A stretch of 64,000 bases of DNA. Origin: JABAYQ01 sp049890095 (lineage in GTDB: Bacteria; Bacteroidota; Bacteroidia; Flavobacteriales; UBA7312). Shown here piece by piece: positions 18,586 through 28,100 of the stretch (position 1 is its first letter; every line of letters begins with the position of its first letter). The position numbers and the translations under genes are program-made. The stretch spans positions 62,001 through 126,000 of the forward strand of contig JBMHCD010000010.1 of assembly GCA_049890095.1 (NCBI GenBank), read 5' to 3'. The notes beneath the pieces were generated by a model. That model saw only the letters and a list, made by a program, of their open reading frames with translations. It did no database searches and was not told where the DNA came from.

Positions 18586-19803
18586 ATGAAAAATTCTAAA
18601 AAAGTTATTTGGATAATAAATCAGTATGCTGGAAGTCCTAAACATGGAATGACTTTTAGGACTTATTATTTTGCAAAAGAATTTATTAAATCTCATGAGG
18701 TTCAAATTTTTTCGGCTTCTTACACTCACGTGATGTCATGTCCACCAGATATTTCTAAAAGTTCTTCTCAAATTATTGATGGAATTTCTTATAATTGGAT
18801 TAAAGTATTTAAGTATTCTAAATCAAACAGTATTTTTAGAGTTATTAGTATGTTTTTGTTTATGCTTAAAATGTTTTTTGTCAGCACAAAGAATATGCGT
18901 AAACCAGATGTGATTATTGTTTCATCGATTTCTCCACTACCAATATTCAAAGCTTTTTTTTGGGCAAAAAAATTCAATTCAAAGTTAATTTTTGAAGTAA
19001 GAGACATATGGCCACTTAGTTTGATAGAGTTAGGTGGTTTCAAAAAATTCAATCCCTTTGTTATTGTACTTCAACTAACTGAAAATTTTGCGTACAAGGT
19101 ATCTGACTATGTAGTTTCATTACTGCCAGATGCCTTTAAACATATGCAAAAGCATGGATTGACTGAAGATAGATTTAAATATATTCCTAATGGTATAGAT
19201 TTAAATATGAATCAAGCTAATGTTTCAGAAAATATAGCTTCACTAATTCCGAAAGATAAATTTATAGTTGCTTACACCGGAGCAGTAGGAATCGCTAACT
19301 CCTTGATTACCTTTGCTGAGGCAGCCAACAAGATGAAAAAAAATAAAGAAATTTTATTTGTAATAGTTGGAAATGGAAGTGAGAAAGAAAAAATTGAGGT
19401 TTACAAAACTGAAAAATCACTAACAAATTTATTATTGTTGGACCCAATACCTAAAGAATGTATTATACCTTTTCTAAAAAACTATGTAGATGTATGCTAT
19501 ATTGGTTTACAAAAACAGTCATTATTTAGGTTTGGTATATCCCCAAATAAGATATTTGATTATTTATTTAGTCAAACACCAATTATTCAATCTGTTGACG
19601 CATCTAATGATATTGTTTCAGAATCTAAATCTGGACTGTCTGTTGAGGCTGAAAACGCTTCGCAGGTTGTTGAAGCAATTGAAAAATTATTTAATATGAC
19701 TGAATCTGAAAGAAAGATTATGGGTCAAAATGGATTGGAGTATGTTACTCAAAATCATTCCTATCAAAAATTAGCACATAATTATGAGTCCTTATTTGTA
19801 TAG
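18586..19803 (+). CDS. GT4-family glycosyltransferase (WbuB-like)
   Basis: GT-B family 4 transferase, 405 residues, of the group with the N-terminal pattern NQYAGSPKHGMTFRTYYFAKEF and the diagnostic IFEVRDIWPLSLIELGG, seen in WbuB-type aminodeoxyhexose transferases. C-terminal motifs include YIPNGIDLNM, AYTGAVGIANSL, VGNGSEK and FGISPNKIFDYLFSQTPII. It sits just before the WecA/WbpL-like gene, with which it overlaps by 20 bases. In related loci this type adds the second sugar after such an initiating enzyme; that role here is inference. Confidence 0.83.
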   Translation: MKNSKKVIWIINQYAGSPKHGMTFRTYYFAKEFIKSHEVQIFSASYTHVMSCPPDISKSSSQIIDGISYNWIKVFKYSKSNSIFRVISMFLFMLKMFFVSTKNMRKPDVIIVSSISPLPIFKAFFWAKKFNSKLIFEVRDIWPLSLIELGGFKKFNPFVIVLQLTENFAYKVSDYVVSLLPDAFKHMQKHGLTEDRFKYIPNGIDLNMNQANVSENIASLIPKDKFIVAYTGAVGIANSLITFAEAANKMKKNKEILFVIVGNGSEKEKIEVYKTEKSLTNLLLLDPIPKECIIPFLKNYVDVCYIGLQKQSLFRFGISPNKIFDYLFSQTPIIQSVDASNDIVSESKSGLSVEAENASQVVEAIEKLFNMTESERKIMGQNGLEYVTQNHSYQKLAHNYESLFV

Positions 19804-20725
19804 TCTTGTATTATTATCATTAGTTTTAATAATGTTAGCATATCTGAAAATAGCTAAGCTTTATAAAATTTTTGATATTCCAAATAATAGATCTTCTCAT
19901 GTAAAACCAACGATTAGAGGTGGTGGTATTTTGTTTCCTACAGCTATTTTATTGTACGCTATAGTTTTTAATTCGTGGGAACCATTTTTTTACATTTCTT
20001 TATTAATGGTTAGTGTGGTTAGTTTTTTAGATGATCTTGTTTCTATTTCTAGCCGATTAAGATTTGTAGTTCAATTTTTATCTTCTATTTGTCTAATATA
20101 TGCAGTTTTTGGCATGTTATCATTTCAAAATATTTTGCTTTTACCTTTTTTGATAGGGGCTATGAATTCATATAATTTTATGGATGGAATAAATGGAATT
20201 ACTGCAGGATATAGTTTAATAACTATTATAAGCTTGTTGGTTGCAAATCATTACATAGGTTTTGTAGATTATAATTTAATTTTGATTCTTTTATTGTCAA
20301 CTATTGTTTTTACTTTTTTTAATTTTAGGAAAAAGGCAATTTGTTTTGCAGGTGATGTAGGTAGTGTTTCAATGGCCGTTATTTTATTATATTTAATTTT
20401 AAAATTAATAGTTTTTACTTCTAATCCAGTATTTATTTTGTTTTTAGTTATTTATGGCTTAGATACAGGTTTGACACTTTTTGAACGATATAAAAAGAAA
20501 GTAAATATACTAGAACCTCATAGAGAACATTTGTATCAAAAATTGGTTGATAACAAAGGATGGTCACACTTAAAAGTGTCATCTCTTGCCATGGTAATTC
20601 AGTTGTGCATTAATTTTTTTGTATTGTACTTTATTTCAATTTCAAGCTTTAAATATTCTTTATCATTATCTATTATTTTAATTTTAGTTATTTGTTATAA
20701 ATTTGTAAAAAATAGATTTGTTTAA
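19784..20725 (+). CDS. Undecaprenyl-phosphate HexNAc-1-P transferase (WecA/WbpL family)
   Basis: Polytopic phosphoglycosyltransferase that starts repeat-unit synthesis by moving a HexNAc-1-phosphate from UDP to undecaprenyl phosphate. RSSHVKPTIRGGGI at 36-49, the Asp pair in FLDDLVSIS (83-84), NSYNFMDGINGI (128-139) and CFAGDVGSVS carry the family's catalytic and Mg-binding residues. It has about ten helices and is 313 residues long. The RSSH-PTxRGGG pattern is that of WbpL/WbcO-like enzymes, which often use 6-deoxy HexNAc donors. It lies beside a 4,6-dehydratase that could help make such a donor; the downstream gene starts inside its last codons. Confidence 0.88.
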   Translation: MSPYLYSLVLLSLVLIMLAYLKIAKLYKIFDIPNNRSSHVKPTIRGGGILFPTAILLYAIVFNSWEPFFYISLLMVSVVSFLDDLVSISSRLRFVVQFLSSICLIYAVFGMLSFQNILLLPFLIGAMNSYNFMDGINGITAGYSLITIISLLVANHYIGFVDYNLILILLLSTIVFTFFNFRKKAICFAGDVGSVSMAVILLYLILKLIVFTSNPVFILFLVIYGLDTGLTLFERYKKKVNILEPHREHLYQKLVDNKGWSHLKVSSLAMVIQLCINFFVLYFISISSFKYSLSLSIILILVICYKFVKNRFV

Positions 20726-22574
20726 AAATAAAATAATATCGTTACCCAGAAGGCAAAAGCAATTGATTATGCTATTTGCTGATTGCCTATTGTTGGTTAT
20801 TGCAATTTGGTTTTCGTTTGTTTTGAGAGTTGGAAGCTTATGGCCTTCAGAACATATTTTACCAAATTGGTGGATGTTTGTTCTTATACCAGTTATTTCT
20901 ATACCTGCATTAATAAAACTAGGTTTGTATCGTTCCGTACTACAACACATGGGAGCAAAGGTTATTTTTACCACTTTTCAAGCTTTAACAATAACTAGTT
21001 TAATTTTAGGTTTTGCAATGATGATTTTCAGAGAGGCTGATACTCCTCGTTCTGTGATAATCATTTTTTGGTTTATTTCAACTTCCTTAATAATTGTAAG
21101 TCGTTTTATTTTTAAAGGAGTCTTGTATTCGTGGGATAACTTTGTTAATAATAGAATGCCGGTTATTATATATGGTGCTGGTGTTGCAGGTGCTCAATTA
21201 GTCGAAAGTTTACGCAAAAATCGAGACTATGCACCAATTGCATTTATTGATGATGATCCTAGTAAGGAAGGGATGATTTTAAATTATACTCAAATTTATT
21301 CTGTTGAAAAAATTAGAAAAGTAATTTTGACTAGAAAAGCAAGGATTATTTTATTGGCTATTCCATCAATTTCTGACAAAAGAAAAAGAGAAATATTAAA
21401 AAGACTTTCAAAATTTCCTGTTGAGGTAAAAGTTTTACCAAGCGTTACAAAGATTGTTGATGGCAGTATTTCGATTGATAAAATAAAAGAAGTTCAAGTA
21501 GAAGATATTCTTGGGCGTAATCCTGTAAAGCCAAAAGTGTCTCTATTGAAAAAAAATATTTTTAACAAAAATGTTTTAGTTAGTGGAGCTGGAGGTAGTA
21601 TCGGTTCTGAGTTGTGTCGTCAAATATATAATTTGAAGCCCAAAAAACTAGTATTAATAGATCATTCTGAGTTTAATTTATATGCCATTGATTACACCTT
21701 AAGACAATTAAAATATAATTGTGAAATTGTAAGTTGTTTGACTAGTGTAACAAATGAATATTCTCTTGAAAAAATTATTAAAGAGAATGATATTAATACT
21801 ATTTATCACGCTGCTGCCTATAAACACGTTCCTTTAGTTGAATGTAATATACTTGAAGGAGTTTTTAATAATGTTGTTGGGACTTATAACATTGCCCATT
21901 TAGCAAGTAAATTTGAAGTTGAAAATTTTGTTTTAATAAGCACAGATAAGGCTGTTCGACCAACGAATGTAATGGGAGCTTCTAAACGATTTTCTGAGTT
22001 AATTCTTCAAGCGTTTGATAAAACTACATCAAATACTTGTTTTAGTATGGTGCGTTTTGGAAATGTATTAGATTCAGCAGGTTCAGTAGTTCCATTATTT
22101 AGAAATCAAATAAAAGAAGGCGGACCGGTTACCGTTACACACGCAGATGTAACAAGATATTTCATGTCCATCCCCGAAGCTGTTCAGTTAGTATTACAAG
22201 CTGGTGCAATGGCAAAAGGAGGAGATGTATTTGTTTTAGATATGGGTGAGCCTGTCAAAATTTTAGACTTGGCCTATAGAATGATTAATTTGAGCGGTTT
22301 GAGACCTATCGATTTGGGAAATCAAGATGGTGATATTAAGATTGTTTTTACAGGTCTTAGGCCAGGAGAAAAGTTGTACGAAGAACTAATTATAGGTTCT
22401 AACGTTGTGCAGTCAATACATCCAAGGATAATGCAGGCAAATGAAGAAATGTTACCCTTTGAAAAAATAATGGAAGTAGTTGAAAATATAAAACTAGCTC
22501 GAAAGGAGCAAAATGAACAAATAGTAAAAGATTTACTTACAAATTCTATAATAGAATATCAATCAACTAATTAA
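20718..22574 (+). CDS. Membrane UDP-HexNAc 4,6-dehydratase (WbpM/PglF family)
   Basis: Converts UDP-GlcNAc to the UDP-4-keto-6-deoxy sugar. The N-terminal 135 residues hold four membrane helices. A CoA-binding-like Rossmann domain starts near 147 (PVIIYGAGVAGAQLVE), and the catalytic extended-SDR domain starts at 286 (VLVSGAGGSIGSELCRQI). STDK at 408-411 and MGASK at 419-423 show the Met-for-Tyr change in YxxxK that defines the WbpM/FlaA1/PglF group. No ATG fits the conserved LPRRQKQLI start, so the TTG at 20718, overlapping the previous gene by eight bases, is used. No dedicated 4-keto reductase or 4-aminotransferase is seen nearby. Confidence 0.9.
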   Translation: MFKNKIISLPRRQKQLIMLFADCLLLVIAIWFSFVLRVGSLWPSEHILPNWWMFVLIPVISIPALIKLGLYRSVLQHMGAKVIFTTFQALTITSLILGFAMMIFREADTPRSVIIIFWFISTSLIIVSRFIFKGVLYSWDNFVNNRMPVIIYGAGVAGAQLVESLRKNRDYAPIAFIDDDPSKEGMILNYTQIYSVEKIRKVILTRKARIILLAIPSISDKRKREILKRLSKFPVEVKVLPSVTKIVDGSISIDKIKEVQVEDILGRNPVKPKVSLLKKNIFNKNVLVSGAGGSIGSELCRQIYNLKPKKLVLIDHSEFNLYAIDYTLRQLKYNCEIVSCLTSVTNEYSLEKIIKENDINTIYHAAAYKHVPLVECNILEGVFNNVVGTYNIAHLASKFEVENFVLISTDKAVRPTNVMGASKRFSELILQAFDKTTSNTCFSMVRFGNVLDSAGSVVPLFRNQIKEGGPVTVTHADVTRYFMSIPEAVQLVLQAGAMAKGGDVFVLDMGEPVKILDLAYRMINLSGLRPIDLGNQDGDIKIVFTGLRPGEKLYEELIIGSNVVQSIHPRIMQANEEMLPFEKIMEVVENIKLARKEQNEQIVKDLLTNSIIEYQSTN

Positions 22575-22585
22575 GTAGCCTTTAG

Positions 22586-23665
22586 ATGAAGATCGCTATT
22601 TTAGGGACTAGAGGGATACCCAATTATTATGGGGGCTTTGAACAATTTGCTCAATATTTATCAGTAGGATTAGTTGAAAGTGGTCATGAAGTATTTGTAT
22701 ATAATTCAAGTAATCATCCTTTTCAGTCAAACACTTATAAGGGAGTGAAAATTATTCACTGCTTTGATCCTGAATATAAAATTGGTACAATTGGACAATT
22801 TGTATATGATTTAAATTGTATTCTAGATTCTAGAAAAAGAAATTATGATGTTGTTTTACAATTGGGTTATACAAGTAGTTCAATCTTTAATTTTTTGTTC
22901 GGTAATGTTAGAATTGTTACCAATATGGATGGTTTAGAATGGAAACGAACAAAGTATTCTAGACCTGTTCAAAGTTTTCTTAAGTATGCCGAAAAAATTG
23001 CTGTAAAGCGTAGCCATTCTTTAATAGCGGATTCAATAGGTATAAAAAGATATTTAGATGAAAAATATAAAGTTGATTCAGTTTATATCCCATATGGAGC
23101 TGATTTAAATCAATTGCCTGAAAAAAAGTTTCTAGATGATTTTAAATTAACTGAATATAAATATGATATGTTAATTGCTAGAATGGAGCCAGAAAATAGT
23201 GTCTCACAAATAGTAAATGGATTTGTTCGTTCTTCAAAAAATAGAAAATTAGTAATTGTGGGTAATACAAATACTAAAATGGGCCAAAAATTAAAATTTA
23301 TAAATGATAAAAGACTCATTTTTTTAGAATATATAAGTGATATAAACTGTTTAAATTCATTACGATTTTATTCAAATATTTATTTTCATGGCCATACAGT
23401 AGGAGGGACCAATCCCTCTTTATTAGAAGCAATGGCTTCTCAAGCTTTGATTTGTGCCCACGACAATATTTTTAATAAATCAATTTTACAAAAAGATGGA
23501 TTGTTTTTTAAGACTGAATTTGATGTTAAGCGAATAGTTGAAACGATTCAGAAAAATGATTATTCTTCATTTATAAACGCTAATAAACATAAAATAGGTA
23601 CTACCTTTTCATGGAAGAAAATTATTAAACAGTATGAAATTGAACTAAAGAAAAATTTGATTTAA
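22586..23665 (+). CDS. GT4-family glycosyltransferase with DUF1972 N-terminus
   Basis: 359 residues beginning MKIAILGTRGIPNYYGGFEQFAQYL, the signature of the DUF1972 N-terminal domain found in rhamnosyltransferase-like GT4 enzymes. It also has NMDGLEWKRTKYSR, VYIPYGADL, HGHTVGGTNPSLLEAMASQAL and a C-terminal helix. The donor is uncertain; family members use rhamnose and other hexoses. It follows the dehydratase by 11 bases. An AT-only 9-bp hairpin (23652-23676) overlaps its stop and is too weak to call a terminator. Confidence 0.84.
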   Translation: MKIAILGTRGIPNYYGGFEQFAQYLSVGLVESGHEVFVYNSSNHPFQSNTYKGVKIIHCFDPEYKIGTIGQFVYDLNCILDSRKRNYDVVLQLGYTSSSIFNFLFGNVRIVTNMDGLEWKRTKYSRPVQSFLKYAEKIAVKRSHSLIADSIGIKRYLDEKYKVDSVYIPYGADLNQLPEKKFLDDFKLTEYKYDMLIARMEPENSVSQIVNGFVRSSKNRKLVIVGNTNTKMGQKLKFINDKRLIFLEYISDINCLNSLRFYSNIYFHGHTVGGTNPSLLEAMASQALICAHDNIFNKSILQKDGLFFKTEFDVKRIVETIQKNDYSSFINANKHKIGTTFSWKKIIKQYEIELKKNLI

Positions 23666-23711
23666 ATTCAAATTTTAGTATGTTTAATAGATTAACCTTA
23701 CAAGTGCTTTG

Positions 23712-25091
23712 ATGAATTCATCTAATTACAAAATACGTTTCTTATTAGCTGTTGGTGATTTGTTTCATATCAATTTTGCTTTTATCATTCCATACATCTT
23801 GTTTTTTAAAACGATAAGTTTTCAAAATCACTATATATTTTTGTTATTTATTTTTAATCTTTCCTGGTTGGTAGTTGCATATTTTTTGAATATATACAGT
23901 CTTAATAGACTTTTTAAAATGGAAGAGGTTGTTAAAGATTTGATTAAGGCAATTTCTTTTCATTTACTAGTTTTAACCGCTTTTTTGTTCTTAATTAAAG
24001 GTTCTTTATTTTCAAGGCAGCACTTTACGTTTACGTTTATGCTAATTCTTCTCTTATTACCAATATGGAGAGTTTTTGCACTTTATTTGATAAAGAAATA
24101 TAGGGAGTTAGGTTTTAACAATATTAATATTGTTATTGTTGGGGTAAACAAAACAGCTTTTGATCTGCACAACTTTTTTATTAATGATTCAGCAAATGGT
24201 TATAATTTACTGGCTGTTTTTTCTGATGAAAAACCTAAATATCAATTTGATTGTAATTCTCATCCTATTTCAGAATTAGAAAATTATTGTTTAGAAAATT
24301 CGATTAGTGAGGTGTACTATACCTTGCCATATACGAATAATAATTTGATAGAAAAGTTACTTACCTTTTCTGATAGAAAAATGATTCGTTTTAGGATAGT
24401 GCCGGATTATAGTACATTTAAATCTAGAAAAATCGGATTTGATTTTTATGGTAACCTTCCTGTTTTAACTCTAAGAGAGGAGCCTTTACAAAGAAATTTT
24501 AATAGAATTGCTAAGCGTTTATTCGATTTGTTCTTTTCTTCACTTGTAATTTTATTTATTTTTTCATGGCTTTATCCTATTTTATTTATTTTAATAAAAT
24601 TAGATTCTAAAGGACCTGTACTTTTCAAACAAATCCGTTCAGGAATTGATAACAAAAATTTTGAGTGTTATAAATTTCGATCTATGAAGGTGAATGATAG
24701 TAGCGATCTGAAACAAGCTGTTAAAAATGATGACAGAATCACAACTTTAGGAAAGTTTTTACGTAAAACTAGTTTAGACGAATTTCCTCAATTTTTAAAT
24801 GTTTTTAAAGGGGAAATGTCGGTGGTTGGACCTAGGCCACATATGATCAAACATACGGATGATTACTCAAAGCTTATAGATAATTACATGGTTAGGCAAT
24901 TGGTTAAACCTGGTATTACTGGGGCTGCCCAAGCAAATGGCTTTAGGGGAGAAATAGTTAAATTTGAGGATATCAAAAATAGGGTTGAGTATGATGTTTG
25001 GTACATTGAAAATTGGTCAATATTATTAGATGTTAAACTAATTTTTCTAACAATTATAAATTTGATAAAAGGGCAAGAAAATGCGAGATAA
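23712..25091 (+). CDS. Polyprenyl glycosylphosphotransferase (WbaP/WcaJ family)
   Basis: Initiating phosphoglycosyltransferase of the other (monotopic catalytic) type. Four N-terminal helices lie within 1-130, a nucleotide-binding-like middle at 138-240, and the bacterial sugar transferase domain at 264-459 with KFRSMKVNDS, the Asp356-Glu357 catalytic pair in KTSLDEFPQ and SVVGPRPHM. The ATG at 23712 is chosen over the TTG one codon earlier. The donor is usually a hexose-1-phosphate such as glucose or galactose. It is the last gene of the glycan run, and its presence next to a WecA/WbpL-type enzyme is notable. Confidence 0.92.
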   Translation: MNSSNYKIRFLLAVGDLFHINFAFIIPYILFFKTISFQNHYIFLLFIFNLSWLVVAYFLNIYSLNRLFKMEEVVKDLIKAISFHLLVLTAFLFLIKGSLFSRQHFTFTFMLILLLLPIWRVFALYLIKKYRELGFNNINIVIVGVNKTAFDLHNFFINDSANGYNLLAVFSDEKPKYQFDCNSHPISELENYCLENSISEVYYTLPYTNNNLIEKLLTFSDRKMIRFRIVPDYSTFKSRKIGFDFYGNLPVLTLREEPLQRNFNRIAKRLFDLFFSSLVILFIFSWLYPILFILIKLDSKGPVLFKQIRSGIDNKNFECYKFRSMKVNDSSDLKQAVKNDDRITTLGKFLRKTSLDEFPQFLNVFKGEMSVVGPRPHMIKHTDDYSKLIDNYMVRQLVKPGITGAAQANGFRGEIVKFEDIKNRVEYDVWYIENWSILLDVKLIFLTIINLIKGQENAR

Positions 25092-25101
25092 AAATATTGC
25101 T

Positions 25102-25109
25102 TATATTTG
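25102..25109 (+). promoter_or_regulatory. Candidate -7 element of the adhesin gene
   Basis: TATATTTG matches the Bacteroidota -7 consensus TAnnTTTG and lies 23 bases before the ATG of the giant adhesin gene. No clear TTG -33 element is seen at the usual distance, so this is a motif-level call only. Confidence 0.4.
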
Positions 25110-25132
25110 CTATTAAACCCTTTTAGTTTATT

Positions 25133-28100
25133 ATGAAAAAAGCATACCTATTTTTTATAATCATTTTGTGTAGTTTTTATTCTTTAGCACAATCTTGTGT
25201 CACTATACAAATTGATACATTATCTGATCCGTATTGTCCAGCATCTTTTCAAGGTTCTCTTCAGGCTACAGTTTCGGGAGGTTCTGGTAATTACACTTAT
25301 TTTTGGTTAGATTCCTTGGGTAATAATCCTAATGGTTTACCTGTTAATTCGCTAACACTTTCAAATTTAAATCTACACAAATATTGGTTTTATGTAACCG
25401 ATAATGTTCAAAATTGTACCGATTCTGCCTTTGCAACATTTTTAGATTATACATGTATAAATGATACGGCTTCTGTAAATGTCACAACACCTTTTGATTT
25501 TAACCCAGTTAATTATGACCAATTTTCTAGTTGTCAAGTTACGATTACAAACGAAGGTTGTGAAATAGACTTGAAGCCAGAGTTTACAATTTCACATAAC
25601 TTACCTATTCAACAAGGTTCAATTTTAATTGAAGCGTTTAATAATGTTAATTCAACATGGGAAAATTTAAGCTATTCTATAGTTAATGGGCAAGCTGTTG
25701 GTTATTGGGGCGGCTCAGATGGAGAGAGCCTTAACTGCGATCAAATGCAGTCTAAAAATGTAAGAGTAAAATTCAATCAGTTTGCACCTGTGGCGAACTT
25801 GGGAGAATATATTGCAGATTTAAGATTATGGAAGGTAAATAATAATGGAGACTTATTATCGGTAATCTCCGAAGTCGAAACCGTATCTATTGTACTACAA
25901 GATACAATATGTAATAATTTTATTTTTACTTCTTCAATTACAGATGCTAGTTGTTTTAATCAAGCAGATGGCGAAATAGAGTTGAATTCTACAGGAGGAT
26001 TGTTACCAATTGAATATTCGTTAAATGACCCTAATAGTTATTCTTCAAATAGTATCTTTAGTTCGCTTGCACCAGGCCAGTATATATCCTATATAAAAGA
26101 TGGAAATGATTGTATTGTTTCGGACACGCTAATGTTAGGGCCACCCGATTTAGAGCCAGACTCTCTGTGGTTTACAAATATAAATCCTTCTAGTGCTGAA
26201 ATTAATTGGAATTATAATAGTTTAGTGGACGGGTATAGGTTCCGATATAGTATAAATAACGCTTCTAATTGGACTGTCGTAATAAGTCCTGGCGGGTATG
26301 ATGATGGTCTTTCAAACCCAAATACTTCTAAATTAATTAATGGATTAATTGGCGATACCATTTATGAAGTTCAGATTAAAACAAATTCATTGATAGATAA
26401 TTGTGAACAAGGTTGGTCAACCTCTTTTTATTTTGAGACTCCAGCAGAAACATTTGTTTTTGATGTCGATAGTTCTTGTACAGGCGGAGATAATGGATCT
26501 ATATCGTTAAGTTTGGATGCAGTTAGTTCGGGTTATTTGTTTAACTGGATTGGTCCTAATAATTTTTCTTCCACAGATACATCTATTTTTGATTTAGAGC
26601 CAGGGGATTATAATTTGGAAGTTTTAAACTCTCTTTCGGTCATAATTTTAGATACCACGATAAGTATCGGTGAAAGTATGCCTGAGGTAATTAGTCTGTC
26701 CATAAATGACCAGTCTAATCTAGTAGTAAATACCGCAGGACAAAGTTTTGTTAATATCTGTAATTCTAATAGTTACTTACATTCTACAGATAGTAATTTT
26801 ACCAACTACAGTTGGACTAATGGTTTTATGGGGCAAAATTTACTATTGGATACAATTGCAAATGGTAGTACAGTGCAATTAACAGCATTAGATACTAATG
26901 GTTGTACTGTAATGTCTAATGTTGTAAACTTAACAATAGTTACTGATTTTGTAAATTTTGAAATAGCAAATCAAAACCAAGAGGTAATTAGTAGTAATTA
27001 TCTTTTTTGTTCTTCAGATTCCTCACTTGTTTTAGATATTACTGATTATACAACTGGAGAGTTTTTTATACAATGGAATGAAGTTGTAAATTCTAATTTT
27101 AATTTGCTAGGAACAGAAGACACTGTCGAACTTTTTCCACAAGGTAATACAAATTATGTTTTAGAAATTTTTAATTGTTCATATGGTTTTTCGATAACAT
27201 ATGAGGAGTCTATTTCATTAGAGACACAAATTTTTGATAATTTATGTTATGGTGATGAACAAGGATCGATAATTGTAGATATTGATTCACCTAGTCCAGA
27301 AATTAATGTAGGAACATATAACCAGTCTGATAGTCTTGTCTTTTTTGCCAATTCATTAAACTTTATTGATACAATCGGATCTTTGTCTAGTGGAGAGTAT
27401 ACTTTAGTAGTAACTGATACTAATGTGTTATGTTCATATAATCAAGAGTTTTTTATTGACCAACCCGATTCTTTACATATTGATTCATTACAATTATCAT
27501 TGATTAATTGCTCTTCAGATGAATATGCTAGTTTACAATTCAACGTAGTAGGAGGTGTGCCGCCTTATCAGTTTACATTAAATGGTCAGGCTGTTGATAT
27601 CCAACAAAATCCTGACAATCTATCTTTTTTATTAGATAGTTTATTACCAATGAGCTATACATTGGGATTGTTGGATTCAAATAATTGTATTGCACAAAAC
27701 TTTAATTTTTCAGTTCCAGCTCTTGATACTCTACAACTGAACATTTCTAATTATTCATATGTAAATTGCTTTGGAGATTCCGGTTTTGTGGAATTACAAG
27801 CTAATGGCGGAACAATGAACTATAATTTTGAGCTTTATAGTCAAGGAAATTTGTTAGCTAGTCAACCACAAACTTTGTTCGACAGTTTACCAAGTGGTGA
27901 ATACATGGCTATTGTAACAGATTTTTATAATTGTACTGACACAGTAAATTTTGCAATCGAATCAAATGATGAACTGATAATAGAAGAAGATTTTCAAATG
28001 CATCAAAATATTAGTTGTTATGGTGCTAATGATGGTTCATTTACCGTAGATGTAACAGGAGGACTTCAGCCCTATAGTGTTATTGCTTTATCCGATACTA

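Noticed and set aside
23652..23676. Hairpin at the end of the DUF1972 glycosyltransferase gene
   Set aside because: A 9-bp stem with only one G-C pair, overlapping the coding end and lacking a proper T-run; too weak to end transcription of the glycan locus.
4140..25091. Glycan locus as a recently transferred genomic island
   Set aside because: Locus content is variable in bacteria, but I see no integrase, transposase, direct repeats or tRNA at its borders and no obvious base-composition change by eye, so transfer is not claimed.
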